A stretch of DNA of 7,462 bases from the NCBI GenBank assembly GCA_900314375.1, contig OMVC01000055.1:1-7462 (forward strand), written 5' to 3'. This document shows, piece by piece, positions 6,210 to 7,462 of this stretch. Position numbers and translations under genes: made by a program. Below the pieces are notes generated by a model. The model did not search any database, was not told where the DNA came from, and saw only the letters and a list, made by a program, of their open reading frames with translations. This stretch comes from an uncultured bacterium (lineage in GTDB: Bacteria; Cyanobacteriota; Vampirovibrionia; Gastranaerophilales; Gastranaerophilaceae). Positions within the stretch are counted from its first letter, which is position 1, and every line of letters starts with the position of its first letter.

Positions 6210-6316
6210 ATGGAATGCGTAGCCGGTGCGTAAGCACTACGATAGCGACGTAGGATAATTGAGGCAATGAGCCGACTTAGGCGAATGGTGCCGAAATACC
6301 CACAGGAGCCAAGATA
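6210..6316 (+). other. GC-richer, foldable leader in front of the transposase gene with very short ORFs
   Basis: This stretch is visibly richer in G and C than its surroundings. It can form CGTA-GTGC-(GTAA loop)-GCAC-TACG at 6218-6241 with a four-base bulge. Alternatively CTACG (6237-6241) can pair with CGTAG (6249-6253), which excludes the outer part of the first hairpin. A second nested fold pairs GGCA (6263-6266) with TGCC (6289-6292) around GCC/GGC (6271-6273, 6280-6282). Three tiny ORFs begin at 6210, 6215 and 6267; the last codes for 16 residues rich in Arg and ends in TAA overlapping the transposase ATG by one base. An untranslated control leader is the cautious reading. Confidence 0.35.
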
Positions 6317-7462
6317 ATGACAGATGAAAAATACATTACAATCAAAGAATTAGCAGAACTCAAAGGTGTAAGTACACGAGCTATCAGGCTGTCAAAGGGT
6401 AAATACATTACCAGAGAAATCACTGTCAAAGGCGGAAAAAGTTTTGAGATTCTGTTATCAAGCATTGAACCGGAACTTCAGGAAAAGTATTATTCCAAAA
6501 TTGTTCCGAGTTATGCTGAAAAACAGCTTCCCGTACCAACTGATTTTCACAAACCCGATAAAGCAAAAGTTATTGCACTTGCAAGATCGAATTTATTAAA
6601 TCTTTGGAAAAACGAACGCAAAAATCAGCAGAATAAAACGCAGTTTGATAATGATTTTTTAGGTGCATATAACGCACAAGTTTTGTATCCTGATATTTAT
6701 GCAAAACTCGGGAATGTTTCAATAGGAACTTTGCAAAGGTGGAAACGGATTTTAGGAAATAGTAGTAACTATGAACTTTTAATTCCGAATTACCATTACG
6801 AAGATTATTCAAGAACCTGTCTTACAGAACACGAAAAACAAATATTTTTGAAACTTTTATTGCACCCGAATAAATTCAGTATCGGAAAAGCAATATCTTT
6901 AACCCAATATGTTCTAAAAACTCAGAGGGCAGAGTATATCCCTGCACCGCCGACATTCAGAAAATTCGCCAATTGGTATAAAGCAAATTATTTTGACAAA
7001 TGGACTCTTTTGCGTGACGGCGAAAAAGCCCTGAGAGAAGATGTCATTCCGCATATCAAAAGGGATATTTCAAAAATCGAAGTCGGAGAAATTTTGGTAG
7101 CAGATGGGAAAAGATTAAACTTTCAGGTAATAAATCCGTTTACAGGGAAACCCTGTCGTGCAACATTAATCGGATTTTTGGATTGGAAATCGACTGTACT
7201 TGTCGGGTATGAAATAATGATAGAAGAAAATACGCAAAATATTGCGTCAGCTCTAAGAAATGCAATATTAAATCTGGGTAAAATTCCGAAGTTTGTTTAT
7301 CTTGATAACGGCAGAGCATTCAGGGGTAAATATTTTAGGGGTAAATATAAGGATGGATTTGAACAATACGGATTTAAAGGTGTATATGAAAAACTCGGTA
7401 TAACAACTGTTTTTGCAAATCCGTATAATGCGAGAGCCAAAGTTATTGAGCGATTTTTCTTA
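6317..7462 (+). CDS. Mu-type DDE transposase (MuA-like), partial, first 382 residues
   Basis: I translated the plus strand from the ATG at 6317; the frame stays open to the window edge. The enzyme should cut the element ends and join them to target DNA. Residues 1-60 are an N-terminal DNA-binding domain (KYITIKELAELKGVSTRAIR, then KGKYITREITVKGGKSFEIL, as in the Mu enhancer-binding domain family). Middle helical parts (GTLQRWKRIL; FRKFANWYKANYFDKW) fit the end-binding domains. The RNase H-like core follows, with Asp263 in VADGKRL, Asp330 in YLDNGRAF and Glu378 in KVIERFF. The first two are 67 residues apart, the same as D269 and D336 of phage Mu transposase; the Asp-Glu gap is 48 against 56 in Mu. 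The C-terminal region that would contact a MuB-like ATPase is outside the window. AGGAG lies eight bases before the ATG. Residues 336-345 hold a doubled RGKY motif. The gene is divergent from the HTH repressor. Confidence 0.93.
   Translation, partial: MTDEKYITIKELAELKGVSTRAIRLSKGKYITREITVKGGKSFEILLSSIEPELQEKYYSKIVPSYAEKQLPVPTDFHKPDKAKVIALARSNLLNLWKNERKNQQNKTQFDNDFLGAYNAQVLYPDIYAKLGNVSIGTLQRWKRILGNSSNYELLIPNYHYEDYSRTCLTEHEKQIFLKLLLHPNKFSIGKAISLTQYVLKTQRAEYIPAPPTFRKFANWYKANYFDKWTLLRDGEKALREDVIPHIKRDISKIEVGEILVADGKRLNFQVINPFTGKPCRATLIGFLDWKSTVLVGYEIMIEENTQNIASALRNAILNLGKIPKFVYLDNGRAFRGKYFRGKYKDGFEQYGFKGVYEKLGITTVFANPYNARAKVIERFFL
7322..7348 (+). repeat. Short tandem repeat inside the transposase gene
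   Basis: AGGGGTAAATAT occurs at 7322-7333 and 7337-7348, a 15-base period that keeps frame and doubles the peptide RGKYF/RGKYK directly after the second catalytic aspartate. It looks like a recent in-frame duplication of five codons. Confidence 0.6.

Noticed and set aside
6210..6316. Group II intron, retron or diversity-generating template in the GC-richer leader
   Set aside because: No domain V-like motif, no reverse transcriptase nearby and no variable-repeat pair in the window.
6277..6812. Two minus-strand open frames across the transposase gene and its leader
   Set aside because: Antisense to a transposase with clear catalytic motifs; no ribosome-binding site or domain support.

Overview
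The window is AT-rich and comes from a bacterium with an outer membrane, because it carries a TolC-type outer-membrane factor coupled to an RND pump. The exact lineage cannot be fixed from this sequence. An AT-rich gut diderm, such as a Gastranaerophilales-like cyanobacterial relative, would fit the style of the proteins, but this is a guess. No rRNA, tRNA or CRISPR array was seen.

Region 1 (1-4585, all minus strand) reads as one operon in the order sensor histidine kinase, NarL-type response regulator, outer-membrane factor, heavy-metal-type RND pump. The kinase and regulator overlap by a few bases, and so do the outer-membrane factor and the pump. A 52-base gap with a possible -10 box and a small inverted repeat separates the two halves. 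The pump gene runs off the left edge after about 470 codons. No membrane-fusion (adaptor) gene lies between the outer-membrane factor and the pump, so it must be beyond the pump or elsewhere. The two-component system probably controls its own efflux pump, with a metal cation as the most likely substrate.

Region 2 (4586-5750) is a divergent pair: an NAD(P)-binding reductase of the NADH-flavin reductase-like family (minus) and an HxlR-family repressor with an N-terminal cysteine (plus). They share a 128-base control region with overlapping promoters and a tandem 10-bp repeat that looks like the repressor site. A strong hairpin ends the reductase transcript directly in front of the kinase operon.

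Region 3 (about 5751-7462) is the left part of a Mu-like transposable phage or transposon. A small HTH protein, the probable immunity repressor, is transcribed leftward. A 256-base control region carries repeated TCCGA motifs, an 11-bp inverted repeat and a GC-richer segment that can fold. The MuA-type DDE transposase is transcribed rightward and is cut by the window edge just after its catalytic glutamate. The first two catalytic residues have the same spacing as in phage Mu transposase. The element seems to be inserted just downstream of the HxlR gene, but its exact left end is not proven.
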